DNA of 64,000 nt from Streptomyces sp. NBC_00370 (lineage in GTDB: Bacteria; Actinomycetota; Actinomycetes; Streptomycetales; Streptomycetaceae), in contig NZ_CP107968.1 in NCBI RefSeq assembly GCF_036084755.1, positions 4,853,501-4,917,500 of the forward strand. Reading direction: 5' to 3'. The translations under genes were made by a program, and so were the position numbers. Positions 7,550 to 16,233 of this stretch are shown here, in pieces (the stretch's first letter is position 1; each line of letters starts with the position of its first letter). Under the pieces are notes generated by a model. It was not told where the DNA came from and made no database searches. It saw only the letters and a program-made list of their open reading frames with translations.

Positions 7550-9574
7550 GACGTGAAGCGATACTTCCGTGGGCCGGTCATGTGGATCGTGCTGGCCGTC
7601 CTCGCCGTGGTCGTGTTGATGCAGGTCGTCGGCTCGTCGGGCGGCTACAAGACAGTGGACACCGGCGAGGTCGTCCAGGCGATCTCCAAGAACCAGGCCG
7701 AACAGGTCAAGCTGACCACTGGTGACGAACAGGTCATCAAGGTCGAACTCAAGTCCGGCCAGAAGATCAAGGGCAGCGACAAGATCCAGGCCAGCTACAT
7801 CGGCACCCAGGGTGCCGACCTGGCCAAGACGCTGCAGTCCAAGTTCAACAACGGCGACATCAGCAAGGGCTACACGGTCTCACCGTCGAAGCAGAGCCCG
7901 TTCCTTTCGGTACTGATCTCGCTCGTTCCGTTCGTCCTCCTTGTCGTGGTGTTCCTGTTCCTGATGAATTCGATGCAGGGCGGCGGCTCCCGGGTCATGC
8001 AGTTCGGGAAGTCGAAGGCCAAACTGCTCACGAAGGACACGCCGAAGACGACCTTCGCCGATGTGGCCGGGTCCGACGAGGCGGTCGAGGAGCTCCACGA
8101 GATCAAGGAATTCCTCCAGGAACCGGCGAAGTTCCAGGCGGTCGGCGCCAAGATCCCGAAGGGTGTGCTGCTCTACGGCCCGCCCGGTACGGGTAAGACG
8201 CTGCTCGCCCGTGCCGTCGCCGGTGAGGCGGGCGTCCCGTTCTACTCGATCTCGGGTTCCGACTTCGTCGAGATGTTCGTCGGTGTCGGTGCGTCCCGTG
8301 TGCGTGACCTCTTCGAGCAGGCCAAGGCGAACGCCCCGGCGATCGTCTTCGTCGACGAGATCGACGCCGTCGGCCGGCACCGCGGTGCGGGTCTCGGCGG
8401 TGGCCACGACGAGCGCGAGCAGACGCTGAACCAGCTGCTCGTGGAGATGGACGGGTTCGACGTGAAGGGCGGCGTCATCCTGATCGCCGCCACGAACCGG
8501 CCCGACATCCTCGACCCCGCGCTGCTGCGCCCGGGCCGCTTCGACCGGCAGATCGCGGTCGACCGTCCCGACATGCAGGGCCGGCTGGAGATCCTGAAGG
8601 TCCACCAGAAGGGCAAGCCGGTCGCCCCGGACGTCGACCTGGGCGCTGTCGCCCGTCGTACGCCCGGCTTCACCGGCGCCGACCTGGCGAACGTGCTGAA
8701 CGAAGCCGCGCTCCTCACGGCGCGCGGTGACCGCAAGCTCGTCGACAACAACGCGCTGGACGAGGCCATCGACCGCGTCGTGGCGGGCCCGCAGAAGCGG
8801 ACCCGGATCATGTCCGAGAAGGAAAAGAAGATCACCGCGTACCACGAGGGCGGCCACGCCCTGGTCGCGGCGGCGTCTCCGAACTCCGACCCGGTGCACA
8901 AGATCACGATTCTGTCCCGAGGCCGGGCCCTGGGTTACACCATGGTCCTGCCCGACGAGGACAAGTACTCGACCACGCGCAACGAGATGCTCGACCAGCT
9001 CGCCTACATGATGGGCGGACGCGCGGCGGAGGAACTGGTCTTCCACGACCCGACCACCGGCGCCGCCAACGACATCGAGAAGGCGTCGGCGACGGCACGT
9101 GCCATGGTCACGCAGTACGGCATGACCGAGCGTCTGGGCGCGATCAAGTTCGGTGGCGACAACACCGAGCCCTTCGTCGGCCGTGAGATGGGCCATCAGC
9201 GCGACTACTCGGAAGAGGTCGCCGCGCTGGTCGACGAAGAGGTCAAGAAGCTGATCGAGACCGCGCACAACGAGGCCTGGGAGATCCTGGTCGAGAACCG
9301 CGACGTTCTCGACAACCTGGTCCTCCAGCTGCTGGAGAAGGAAACGCTCAACAAGGAGCAGATCGCCGAGGTCTTCTCGACGATCGTGAAGCGCCCGGCC
9401 CGTCCGGCGTGGACCGGCTCCTCGCGGCGTACGCCTTCGACACGGCCGCCGGTGCTCTCCCCGAAGGAGCTCGCTCTGACCAACGGGGCCAACGGTACGA
9501 ACGGCGGCCTGCCCGCCGTGACGACCGGTGAGACACCGACCGAGGCGGTCCCCGAGGACCGTCCGGAGAGCTGA
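7547..9574 (+). CDS. ftsH: ATP-dependent zinc metalloprotease FtsH
   Basis: This membrane-anchored AAA+ protease degrades membrane and regulatory proteins. The 675-residue protein has a helix at residues 12-28, an extracytoplasmic FtsH_ext domain, a second helix near 120-140, the AAA domain with Walker A GPPGTGKT (211-218) and Walker B VFVDEID, and the zinc site HEGGH (433-437). The Ser/Thr/Pro-rich tail after residue 615 is typical for actinobacteria. ATG 7547 (MDVKRYFRGP) is chosen by protein similarity. An out-of-frame ATG at 7543 sits just before it, and a hairpin lies between the Shine-Dalgarno and the start. Confidence 0.96.
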   Translation: MDVKRYFRGPVMWIVLAVLAVVVLMQVVGSSGGYKTVDTGEVVQAISKNQAEQVKLTTGDEQVIKVELKSGQKIKGSDKIQASYIGTQGADLAKTLQSKFNNGDISKGYTVSPSKQSPFLSVLISLVPFVLLVVVFLFLMNSMQGGGSRVMQFGKSKAKLLTKDTPKTTFADVAGSDEAVEELHEIKEFLQEPAKFQAVGAKIPKGVLLYGPPGTGKTLLARAVAGEAGVPFYSISGSDFVEMFVGVGASRVRDLFEQAKANAPAIVFVDEIDAVGRHRGAGLGGGHDEREQTLNQLLVEMDGFDVKGGVILIAATNRPDILDPALLRPGRFDRQIAVDRPDMQGRLEILKVHQKGKPVAPDVDLGAVARRTPGFTGADLANVLNEAALLTARGDRKLVDNNALDEAIDRVVAGPQKRTRIMSEKEKKITAYHEGGHALVAAASPNSDPVHKITILSRGRALGYTMVLPDEDKYSTTRNEMLDQLAYMMGGRAAEELVFHDPTTGAANDIEKASATARAMVTQYGMTERLGAIKFGGDNTEPFVGREMGHQRDYSEEVAALVDEEVKKLIETAHNEAWEILVENRDVLDNLVLQLLEKETLNKEQIAEVFSTIVKRPARPAWTGSSRRTPSTRPPVLSPKELALTNGANGTNGGLPAVTTGETPTEAVPEDRPES

Positions 9575-9603
9575 TCCCGGGCGCCACAACAGGCCCGGAA
9601 TGG

Positions 9604-9644
9604 ATACCGCGCCCCCCAGGTTTTAGCCTGTGGGGGCGCGGTAT
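9604..9644 (+). terminator. terminator after ftsH
   Basis: ATACCGCGCCCCC pairs perfectly with GGGGGCGCGGTAT, and the helix continues with CAGG/CCTG after a one-base bulge. The loop is TTTTAG and a short T-run follows (TTTG). It lies between the ftsH stop and folE. Confidence 0.85.
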
Positions 9645-9687
9645 TTGTCTGCCCGCTCGCGGGGACGGAACAGGAACGAGGCACCAC

Positions 9688-10293
9688 ATGACGGACCCGA
9701 TGACGCTGGACGGCGAAGGAACCATCGGCGAGTTCGACGAGAAACGCGCCGAGAACGCCATTCGCGAACTGCTCATAGCCGTCGGGGAGGACCCGGACCG
9801 GGAGGGCCTGCGGGCGACGCCGGGCCGGGTGGCACGGGCGTACCGGGAGATATTCGCCGGACTGTGGCAGAGCCCCGAGGACGTCCTGACGACGACGTTC
9901 GACCTCGGGCACGACGAGATGGTGCTGGTGAAGGACATCGAGGTGATGTCCTCCTGCGAGCACCACCTGGTGCCGTTCGTCGGTGTCGCGCACGTCGGCT
10001 ACATCCCGTCGGCTGACGGGAAGATCACCGGTCTGTCGAAGCTGGCCCGGCTCGTCGACGTCTACGCCCGCCGCCCCCAGGTGCAGGAGCGGCTGACGAC
10101 CCAGATCGCCGAGTCGCTGATGAAGATCCTCCAGCCGCGCGGCGTGATCGTGGTCATCGAGTGCGAGCACATGTGCATGACGATGCGGGGCGTCCGCAAG
10201 GCGGGGGCCAAGACCATCACGTCGGCGGTCCGCGGCCAGCTGCGCGACCCCGCGACCCGCTCGGAGGCGATGAGCCTGATCATCGGCCGCTGA
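9688..10293 (+). CDS. folE: GTP cyclohydrolase I
   Basis: FolE converts GTP to 7,8-dihydroneopterin triphosphate, the first step of tetrahydrofolate synthesis. The 201-residue protein carries the zinc ligands in SCEHHLVPF (C90, H93) and ECEHMCMTMRG (C159), so it is a zinc-dependent FolE1 enzyme. Shine-Dalgarno-like AGGAACGAGG lies upstream. The later pathway genes folP, folB and folK are in this window on the opposite strand, separated from folE by a shared bidirectional stem-loop. Confidence 0.96.
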   Translation: MTDPMTLDGEGTIGEFDEKRAENAIRELLIAVGEDPDREGLRATPGRVARAYREIFAGLWQSPEDVLTTTFDLGHDEMVLVKDIEVMSSCEHHLVPFVGVAHVGYIPSADGKITGLSKLARLVDVYARRPQVQERLTTQIAESLMKILQPRGVIVVIECEHMCMTMRGVRKAGAKTITSAVRGQLRDPATRSEAMSLIIGR

Positions 10294-10317
10294 TACCGGG
10301 CCGAAGGGGCCTAGATC

Positions 10318-10350
10318 GTGTCCGCGAAGTCTCGTCTGGCTCGCGGACAC
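10318..10350. terminator. bidirectional stem-loop between folE and the DUF3180 gene
   Basis: GTGTCCGCGA (10318-10327) and TCGCGGACAC (10341-10350) are perfect 10-bp inverted repeats around a 13-nt loop. They lie between two convergent stop codons and probably serve both genes. Confidence 0.75.
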
Positions 10351-10353
10351 TCC

Positions 10354-10848
10354 CTAGCGTATGGGGCTCGCCCCGTGGTGGTCGTTGTCGTCGTCCGGGC
10401 CGTCCGGGAGCTTGCAGACCCGCTCAAGGAAGAAGGCAGCCGCGATGACGGCGAAGCCGGCCAGTACCGAGAAGCCCGCGTAGATGGCCTGGTCACGGCG
10501 GGGCGGGATGTCGAGCGAGCCCAGCAGGAAGACACCGGCGCCGCCGTAGATACCGGCGACGAGCGCCGCCACCAGCGCGCTGGCCTGGCCGAAGACCACG
10601 GCGCGCGCCGCCATCAGCGGGTCGACGCCCTTCGCCCCCGGGCGCCGCTCGCGCTGGGCCTTCAGCTGGCCGCGGAGCGAGATCGCCGTCGCGAAGAGGA
10701 TGACGGCGATCAGGGCGAGGACGATGGGTGCGGCGAGCGGGACGCTCGGCAGCGTACCCACGGAGTCCCAGAGGCGGGCGCCGCTCCAGGAGAGCACGCC
10801 GGCCACCACAAAAAGGCCGGCCAGGACGCCGATCCTCAACTGCTTCAC
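10354..10848 (-). CDS. DUF3180 family membrane protein
   Basis: This 164-residue protein has four predicted membrane helices: LRIGVLAGLFVVAGVLS, VLALIAVILFATA, an ALVAALVAGIYGGAGVFLLG segment and a FSVLAGFAVIAAAFF segment. A basic loop, RGQLKAQRERRPGAK, sits between the second and third. It is a conserved actinobacterial protein of unknown function that often follows folK, and it starts 59 nt after the folK stop here. A role in folate metabolism would be guesswork from position. The GTG start (10848) lacks a clear Shine-Dalgarno. Confidence 0.85.
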   Translation of the reverse strand: MKQLRIGVLAGLFVVAGVLSWSGARLWDSVGTLPSVPLAAPIVLALIAVILFATAISLRGQLKAQRERRPGAKGVDPLMAARAVVFGQASALVAALVAGIYGGAGVFLLGSLDIPPRRDQAIYAGFSVLAGFAVIAAAFFLERVCKLPDGPDDDNDHHGASPIR

Positions 10849-10907
10849 CGAGAAAGCCGCCCTTCGCCTCGCCTACCCGTACCTGACCGACCCGCTGAGC
10901 CTAACGA

Positions 10908-11504
10908 CTACTCGGGCAGCCGGAGTTCCAGGTCCACGCGATGCTGTACGCCGTCCTCGCCGACGCCGGCCAGCAGCTCCAGCACGGCGCCGTGTCCAGG
11001 CAGCTGGGCCTCCGGGTCCACGTCGCGCCAGGGGGCGAGGACGAACGCGCGCTGATGGGCGCGCGGGTGGGGCAGCGTCAGCAGCGGGTCGTCCGACACG
11101 ACGTCCGCGTACGCCAGGATGTCCACGTCGATGGTGCGCGGGCCCCAGCGCTCGTCCCGTACCCGGTCGAACGCCTCCTCGATGGCCTGGCCGCGCTCCA
11201 GCAGCGAGGACGGCGGGAGCGTCGTCTTCACCAGCACGACCGCGTTGAAGTACGAGGGCTGGGAGCTGGGCTCGACGCCCCAGGGCTCCGTCTCGTACAC
11301 CGGGGAGACCGCCTTCACCCGCAGCCCCGGGGTGTCCTCCAGCGCGTCGACCGCGCCCTGCAGGGTCTCCAGCCGGTTGCCGAGGTTGGAGCCGAGGGCG
11401 ATGACGGCACGCCGGGGGTTGGACAGGGTGACATCGGCGGCGTCCACCTGGGCGACCACGGAGGCGGGGACCGGCTGGACGGTCGGATCGCTCTGTGCGT
11501 TCAT
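10908..11504 (-). CDS. folK: 2-amino-4-hydroxy-6-hydroxymethyldihydropteridine diphosphokinase
   Basis: FolK transfers pyrophosphate from ATP to hydroxymethyldihydropterin. The 198-residue protein shows LGSNLGNRLETLQGAV, PVYETEPWGV and the HPPK signature WGPRTIDVDILAY, followed by LPHPRAHQRAFVLAPW. The ATG at 11504 overlaps the folB stop as ATGA, implying translational coupling, so the longer in-frame extension upstream is not used. The N-terminal 28 residues before RRAVIALGSN are extra compared with short bacterial HPPKs. Confidence 0.95.
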   Translation of the reverse strand: MNAQSDPTVQPVPASVVAQVDAADVTLSNPRRAVIALGSNLGNRLETLQGAVDALEDTPGLRVKAVSPVYETEPWGVEPSSQPSYFNAVVLVKTTLPPSSLLERGQAIEEAFDRVRDERWGPRTIDVDILAYADVVSDDPLLTLPHPRAHQRAFVLAPWRDVDPEAQLPGHGAVLELLAGVGEDGVQHRVDLELRLPE

Positions 11505-11860
11505 ACTCGGCTCCGGGTGATGGTGATGGTCACATCGTCGAAGGGCACCGTGATCGGGGCGTCGGGCTTGTGGACGACCACCTCGACCTCCTCGACGCCG
11601 TCGTGCTTCAGGCACTGCTGGGCGATGCGCTCCGCCAGCGTCTCGATCAGGTCGACCGGCTCGCCCTGGACGACAGCCACGACCTCCTCGGCCACGATGC
11701 CGTAGTGGACGGTCTTCGCCAGGTCGTCGCCGGCTGCGGCGGGCCGTGTGTCCAGGCTCAGCACGACGTCCACGACGAAGGTCTGGCCCTCCTCGCGCTC
11801 CCGTGGGAAGACGCCATGGTGCCCGCGGGCCTTGAGGCCGCGCAGCGCGACACGATCCAC
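11501..11860 (-). CDS. folB: dihydroneopterin aldolase
   Basis: FolB cleaves 7,8-dihydroneopterin to 6-hydroxymethyl-7,8-dihydropterin and glycolaldehyde. The 119-residue protein fits the family, with the ARGHHGVFPREREEGQ active-site region and LIETLAERIAQQCL. GTG 11860 is supported by CAGGAG 8 nt upstream. It overlaps folK by 4 nt. A 190-nt gap separates it from the NTF2-like gene, so folB-folK-DUF3180 may have their own promoter. Confidence 0.93.
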   Translation of the reverse strand: MDRVALRGLKARGHHGVFPREREEGQTFVVDVVLSLDTRPAAAGDDLAKTVHYGIVAEEVVAVVQGEPVDLIETLAERIAQQCLKHDGVEEVEVVVHKPDAPITVPFDDVTITITRSRV

Positions 11861-12050
11861 GCGAATCACTCCTGCTGTCGTTGGTCGGCGGACGCCCCGG
11901 CCGCGTGCGGGCTGCCGGGTCATCTCGGTCGAATCTACCTGCGAGCACCGACAGCACTCGCCCGTGGGGTCAGGACGGGTAGCTGCGGTGCCGGTCGCCC
12001 CGCCCATACCCGTGGGGCCCTGAACCAATCCACCCGAGGCCCTTACCCAC

Positions 12051-12515
12051 TCAAGCGGGTGGCTCGTCGTCCTGTTCCTCGTCGGTTTCGGCCAGCACGG
12101 GTGAGCCGTGGTGCGACCAGATCTTCCAGCCGTCGGCCGTGCGCCGGAACACGTTCGTGGCGACGACGAGCTGGCCGACGAGGGGGCCCAGCTCGCCCGC
12201 CTCCTCCGCGGGGCCGCCGCTGAGGATGTTCTCCGTGCAGGTCACCAGCGCGGTGTCGGCGGCGAGCGAGACCGCGACATCGGTGAGGAAGAACTGGATG
12301 TACTCCGTGTTCGCCATGATCAGCGCGTACGACCGCAGCACCTCGCCGCGGCCGGTGAGCACCGGCCAGCCCGGGTGGACGCAGGAGACGCCGTCGTCCA
12401 GCCAGAGCCCGGACAGCGTCTCCATGTCGCCGCGCTCCATCGCCTCGTAGAACGTGGTGTTGGCCAGCTCGACCTGCTCGCTGTCCGTGTGCGCCGTGCC
12501 GCGTCCTTCGGCCAT
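12051..12515 (-). CDS. NTF2-like / SnoaL-like fold protein
   Basis: This 154-residue protein has a cone-shaped NTF2-like domain: FYEAMERGDMETLSGLW, a VSCVHPGWPVLTGRGEV loop, then beta strands ending in GWKIWSHHGSP. A short acidic tail follows. Its ATG overlaps the folP stop (TGATG), so it is translationally coupled to folP. The fold hosts many enzymes and binding proteins. This gene is conserved between folP and folB in Streptomyces, but no reaction is known; a folate-pathway role is inferred only from its place. Confidence 0.8.
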   Translation of the reverse strand: MAEGRGTAHTDSEQVELANTTFYEAMERGDMETLSGLWLDDGVSCVHPGWPVLTGRGEVLRSYALIMANTEYIQFFLTDVAVSLAADTALVTCTENILSGGPAEEAGELGPLVGQLVVATNVFRRTADGWKIWSHHGSPVLAETDEEQDDEPPA

Positions 12516-13384
12516 CAGGCGGCGCCTTCCACGGCGCGTGCCACGCGTACGGCGTCGGCCGTGGCCCGTACCTCGTGGACGCGGACGGCCCAGGCGCCCT
12601 GGAGCGCGGCGATGGCCGAGATCGCCGCCGTCGCCGCGTCGCGTTCCCTGGCGGGCGGCGGTGCGCCCTCGCCGCCGGAGAGTACGTGCCCGAGGAACCG
12701 CTTGCGGGAGGCGGCGACCAGCAGCGGCCTGCCGAGGGCGCGCAGCTCGGCCTGGTGGGCGATGAGGGTCAGGTCGTGCGGTGCCTGCTTGGCGAAGCCG
12801 AGGCCCGGGTCGACGACGATACGGGCGGGGTCGACGCCGCCCGCGACCACGGCGTCCATCCGCTCCCGCAGCTCGGCGACGACCTCGGCGACCACGTCGG
12901 TGTAGACGGCGCGGCTGTTCATGTCCTGGCTGAAGCCGCGCCAGTGCATGACCACGAAGGGCACGCCCGCGGCGGCGACGGCGGGCACCATGTTGGGGTC
13001 GGCGAGACCGCCGCTCACGTCGTTGACGAGGACGGCGCCCGCGGCGACCGCCTGCTCGGCGACGGAGGCGCGCATCGTGTCGACGGAGACGAGGACGCCT
13101 TCGGAGGCCAGCCCCCGTACGACGGGCACGACCCGGCGCAGCTCCTCGTCCTCGTCCACGCGCGAGGCGCCGGGCCGGGTGGACTCACCGCCGACGTCGA
13201 CGAGGTCGGCGCCCTCGGTGACGAGGTGGAGGCCGTGTTTGACGGCGGCGGTGGTGTCGAACCAGCGGCCGCCGTCGGAGAAGGAGTCGGGCGTGACATT
13301 GACGACACCCATCACCGCGCACCTGCCCCAGTCCGGCAGCCCCTCGACGGTGCCTCCCTCGCGTCCTCCGCGCAACGTACTCAT
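12515..13384 (-). CDS. folP: dihydropteroate synthase
   Basis: FolP joins hydroxymethyldihydropterin pyrophosphate and p-aminobenzoate, the sulfonamide target step. The 289-residue TIM barrel has both signatures: MGVVNVTPDSFSDGG near residue 25 and the VDVGGESTRPGA block near residue 60. It also has the LVNDVSGG strand and SRKRFLG. It heads the minus-strand folate block folP, NTF2-like, folB, folK. Confidence 0.95.
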   Translation of the reverse strand: MSTLRGGREGGTVEGLPDWGRCAVMGVVNVTPDSFSDGGRWFDTTAAVKHGLHLVTEGADLVDVGGESTRPGASRVDEDEELRRVVPVVRGLASEGVLVSVDTMRASVAEQAVAAGAVLVNDVSGGLADPNMVPAVAAAGVPFVVMHWRGFSQDMNSRAVYTDVVAEVVAELRERMDAVVAGGVDPARIVVDPGLGFAKQAPHDLTLIAHQAELRALGRPLLVAASRKRFLGHVLSGGEGAPPPARERDAATAAISAIAALQGAWAVRVHEVRATADAVRVARAVEGAA

Positions 13385-13411
13385 GACCCCAACCCTATGG
13401 CCGGGCCCGGC

Positions 13412-14584
13412 TCAGTGCGGGGCGACCGTGCTGACCGTCTCCAGCTCCACCGCCGTGCGCGGGATGGCCTGCGCGTCCGCGTCGATCGACCTGCGCAGAG
13501 CCTCGTGCAGCCGGGCCGGGGTCAGGACGCCGAGGAACCGGCCGGTCTCCTCCTTGTCGATGACCGCGATCCAGCCCGCGTCGTGCTGGAGCATCGTGGC
13601 GAAGGCCTGCTTGAGCGAGGCGCCGACGGGCAGCCACGCCTCCATCCGGCGGGCGCGCTCCCGTACGGTCCCGGACGCGCCGGTCTGCTCGGTGGAGATC
13701 CAGCCGTGCAGCTTGTCGTCGGGGCCCAGGACGACGGCCCAGCGCGCGCCGTCCTTCGCGAGCCGCGCCGCCGCCTTGTCCAGCGGGTCGTCGAGGTGCA
13801 GCACCGGAGGCTGGTCCAGGTCGCCCTCCTCGATGGGCGTCACGGAGAGCCGCTTGAGGCCGCGGTCGGCGCCGACGAAGTCGGCGACGTACGGGGTGGC
13901 GGGAGCGCCGAGCACGGCGGCCGGCGGATCGAACTGCTCGATCCTGCCCTGGCCGTAGACGGCGATGCGGTCGCCGAGGCGGACGGCTTCCTCGATGTCG
14001 TGTGTGACGAACAGCACGGTCTTGTGGACGGCGGCCTGCAGCCGCAGGAACTCGCTCTGCAGGTGGTCGCGTACGACGGGGTCGACGGCGCCGAACGGCT
14101 CGTCCATCAGCAGGACGGGCGGATCGGCGGCCAGTGCCCTGGCCACGCCCACGCGCTGCTGCTGGCCGCCGGAGAGCTGGGCGGGGTAGCGGTCGCCGTA
14201 GACGGACGGGTCGAGCCCCACCAGGTCGAGGAGTTCGGCGGCGCGCTTCTTGGCCTTGGCGCGCTGCCAGCCGAGGAGATGGGGAACGGTCGAGGTGTTC
14301 TCCAGGACCGTTTTGTGCGGGAAGAGACCGACCTGCTGAATGACGTAGCCGATACGGCGCCGCAACTCGACCGGGTCGATCTTGGCTATGTCGTCCCCGT
14401 CGAGGAATATCCGGCCCTCGGTGGGCTCGATGAGCCGGTTGACCATTTTCATGGTCGTGGTCTTCCCGCAGCCGGACGGTCCGACGAGCGTGACCAGTTC
14501 GCCCGCTGACACCTCGAAGGAGAGGTCGTCGACGGCGGTGGTGCCGTCCGCGTACCGCTTGGTGACGTGCTCGAATCGGATCAT
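13412..14584 (-). CDS. osmoprotectant (glycine betaine/choline-type) ABC transporter ATPase with CBS domains
   Basis: This 390-residue ATPase energises import. It has Walker A GPSGCGKTTT, the QVGLFPHKTV Q-loop, signature LSGGQQQRVG, Walker B LLMDEPFGAVD and the TVLFVTHDIEEA switch. The C-terminal 130 residues form two CBS domains, the feature that distinguishes OpuCA/ProV ATPases, which sense ionic strength or nucleotides. ATG 14584 (MIRFEHVTKRY) is preferred over upstream in-frame codons. It is divergent from its two permeases and binding protein, whereas these four genes usually form one operon. Confidence 0.9.
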   Translation of the reverse strand: MIRFEHVTKRYADGTTAVDDLSFEVSAGELVTLVGPSGCGKTTTMKMVNRLIEPTEGRIFLDGDDIAKIDPVELRRRIGYVIQQVGLFPHKTVLENTSTVPHLLGWQRAKAKKRAAELLDLVGLDPSVYGDRYPAQLSGGQQQRVGVARALAADPPVLLMDEPFGAVDPVVRDHLQSEFLRLQAAVHKTVLFVTHDIEEAVRLGDRIAVYGQGRIEQFDPPAAVLGAPATPYVADFVGADRGLKRLSVTPIEEGDLDQPPVLHLDDPLDKAAARLAKDGARWAVVLGPDDKLHGWISTEQTGASGTVRERARRMEAWLPVGASLKQAFATMLQHDAGWIAVIDKEETGRFLGVLTPARLHEALRRSIDADAQAIPRTAVELETVSTVAPH

Positions 14585-14707
14585 GGTTCCCCATTGTGAG
14601 CCGTGTTGTGTGAAGGCCATGTTGCTGGAATGTGGCGGACTTCCGCGAATGTCAGTGGTCGGGGATAGGGTCCCCAGACGTAGGTGACAGACATACGTTC
14701 GGGGATT

Positions 14708-14741
14708 GGGCCTGTCCGACCCTGATCCGCCGGACAGGCCC
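14708..14741 (+). promoter_or_regulatory. perfect 11-bp hairpin just upstream of the permease ribosome-binding site
   Basis: GGGCCTGTCCG (14708-14718) and CGGACAGGCCC (14731-14741) are perfect inverted repeats around a 12-nt loop. The hairpin ends a few nt before the GGGGAGG ribosome-binding site of the permease gene. It could be a leader structure or a dyad operator in the divergent promoter region. Confidence 0.5.
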
Positions 14742-14759
14742 GAGGGGAGGTGGGGACGG

Positions 14760-15446
14760 ATGAGCGCGCAAGGATGCATGGCGGCCAACGACTGGATCTG
14801 TGGTGAGTATCTTCACTCCCGCAGTCACGAGCTGATCGATGCCACGGTCCAGCATGTGTGGATCACGGCGGTCTCGGTCGCCATCGGGCTGGTGGTGGCT
14901 TTCCCGCTGGCACTGCTGGCCCGGAGCAAACCGGCTTTCGCCGCTCCCGTGCTCGGACTGACGACTCTTCTCTACACGATTCCCTCGCTGGCGATGTTCT
15001 CGCTGCTGCTGCCCCTCTTCGGGCTCTCCGCCGGTCTGGTGATCACCGGACTCGTGCTCTATTCGCTGACCATTCTTGTGCGGAACATCATCGCGGGTCT
15101 CGAATCGGTACCGGAAGAGGCACGGGACGCCGCACGCGGAATGGGATATGGACCCGCCAGGTTGCTCTGGGAGGTCGAGCTGCCGCTCGCGCTGCCCGCG
15201 CTGATGGCCGGGCTGCGCATCGTGACGGTCTCGACCATCGCCCTGACGACGATCGGTTCGATCGTCGGCCGGGGCGGACTCGGCAATCTGATCAGTGACG
15301 CCCTGCAGACGTTCTTCAAAGCACAGGTGCTGACCGCATCCGTGCTCTGTGTCCTGCTCGCCGTCGTCGCCGATCTGCTGCTGCTGGGCGTGCAGCGACT
15401 GCTCACGCCCTGGACCCGGATACGCACGCTGAAGGCGGTGAGCTGA
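14760..15446 (+). CDS. osmoprotectant ABC transporter permease (OpuCB-like)
   Basis: This 228-residue inner-membrane permease has about five helices and the cytoplasmic ATPase-coupling loop EARDAARGMGYGPARLLWEVELPLALPALMAG (EAA motif). ATG 14760 is chosen because GGAGG lies 9 nt upstream; a later ATG (MAANDW) is a less likely start. It pairs with the next permease gene and the lipoprotein SBP to form a betaine/choline-type importer. A perfect hairpin precedes the ribosome-binding site. Confidence 0.88.
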   Translation: MSAQGCMAANDWICGEYLHSRSHELIDATVQHVWITAVSVAIGLVVAFPLALLARSKPAFAAPVLGLTTLLYTIPSLAMFSLLLPLFGLSAGLVITGLVLYSLTILVRNIIAGLESVPEEARDAARGMGYGPARLLWEVELPLALPALMAGLRIVTVSTIALTTIGSIVGRGGLGNLISDALQTFFKAQVLTASVLCVLLAVVADLLLLGVQRLLTPWTRIRTLKAVS

Positions 15447-15448
15447 CG

Positions 15449-16198
15449 ATGGGGGAGCTGGGCGGAGCCTGGACATGGCTCACCACGGGCGCCAACTGGT
15501 CGGGGCAGAACGGCGTGTGGCACCGCCTCGGCGAGCATGCCTACGTCAGCGGCGTCTCGATGCTGCTCGCGTGCCTGATAGCCCTGCCGCTCGCGCTGTG
15601 GCTCGGCCACATCGGCAAGGGCGGCGCGCTCGCGATCAACATCTCCAACGTGGGCCGCGCGATCCCGGTCTTCGCGGTCCTCGCGCTCTTCATGATCTCG
15701 CCCCTGCGCAACTCGGGCTTCCTGCCGACGATCATCGCGCTCGTCCTCTTCGCCGTGCCGCCGCTGCTGACCAACGCGTACGTGGGTATGCGCGAGGTCG
15801 ACCGCGCGGTGGTGGAGTCGGCCAAGGGCATGGGCATGTCCGGCACCCAGGTCTTCACCCGGGTCGAGCTGCCCCTCGCCTACCCGCTGGTCATGACCGG
15901 GCTCCGGTCCGCCGCCGTGCAGGTGGTGGCCACCGCCACCATCGCCGCGATGGTCGGCCAGGGCGGGCTCGGCCGGATCATCACCGCCGGCTTCAACACG
16001 TACAACACGGCCCAGGTCGTCGCCGGCGCGATCCTCGTCGCGCTGCTCGCGCTGCTCGTCGAGGGCGCGCTGCTGCTGCTCGACCGGCTGATCGCGCCCG
16101 CCAGGCCCGCCGCTTCCGAGGCCGCCCGCCCCACCGCCGCGTCCCCCGCACCTCCCACCGCGACGACCCCCACGACAAAGACCCGCACAACCGTGTGA
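15449..16198 (+). CDS. osmoprotectant ABC transporter permease (OpuCD-like)
   Basis: This second permease of the system is 249 residues long with its own EAA loop (ESAKGMGMSGTQVFTRVELPLAYPL). The two permeases should form a heterodimer. It begins 2 nt after the stop of the first permease, so translation is coupled. The C-terminal tail after the last helix is rich in Ala/Pro/Thr and looks disordered. Confidence 0.9.
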   Translation: MGELGGAWTWLTTGANWSGQNGVWHRLGEHAYVSGVSMLLACLIALPLALWLGHIGKGGALAINISNVGRAIPVFAVLALFMISPLRNSGFLPTIIALVLFAVPPLLTNAYVGMREVDRAVVESAKGMGMSGTQVFTRVELPLAYPLVMTGLRSAAVQVVATATIAAMVGQGGLGRIITAGFNTYNTAQVVAGAILVALLALLVEGALLLLDRLIAPARPAASEAARPTAASPAPPTATTPTTKTRTTV

Positions 16199-16233
16199 CG
16201 ACCGAACTTCGGCCTTTTTGGATGGTGAACCTG

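Noticed and set aside
7543..7725. An alternative 60-codon frame beginning at the ATG 4 nt before ftsH
   Set aside because: It is out of frame with FtsH and lacks protein-like composition; it is more likely a decoy start or chance.
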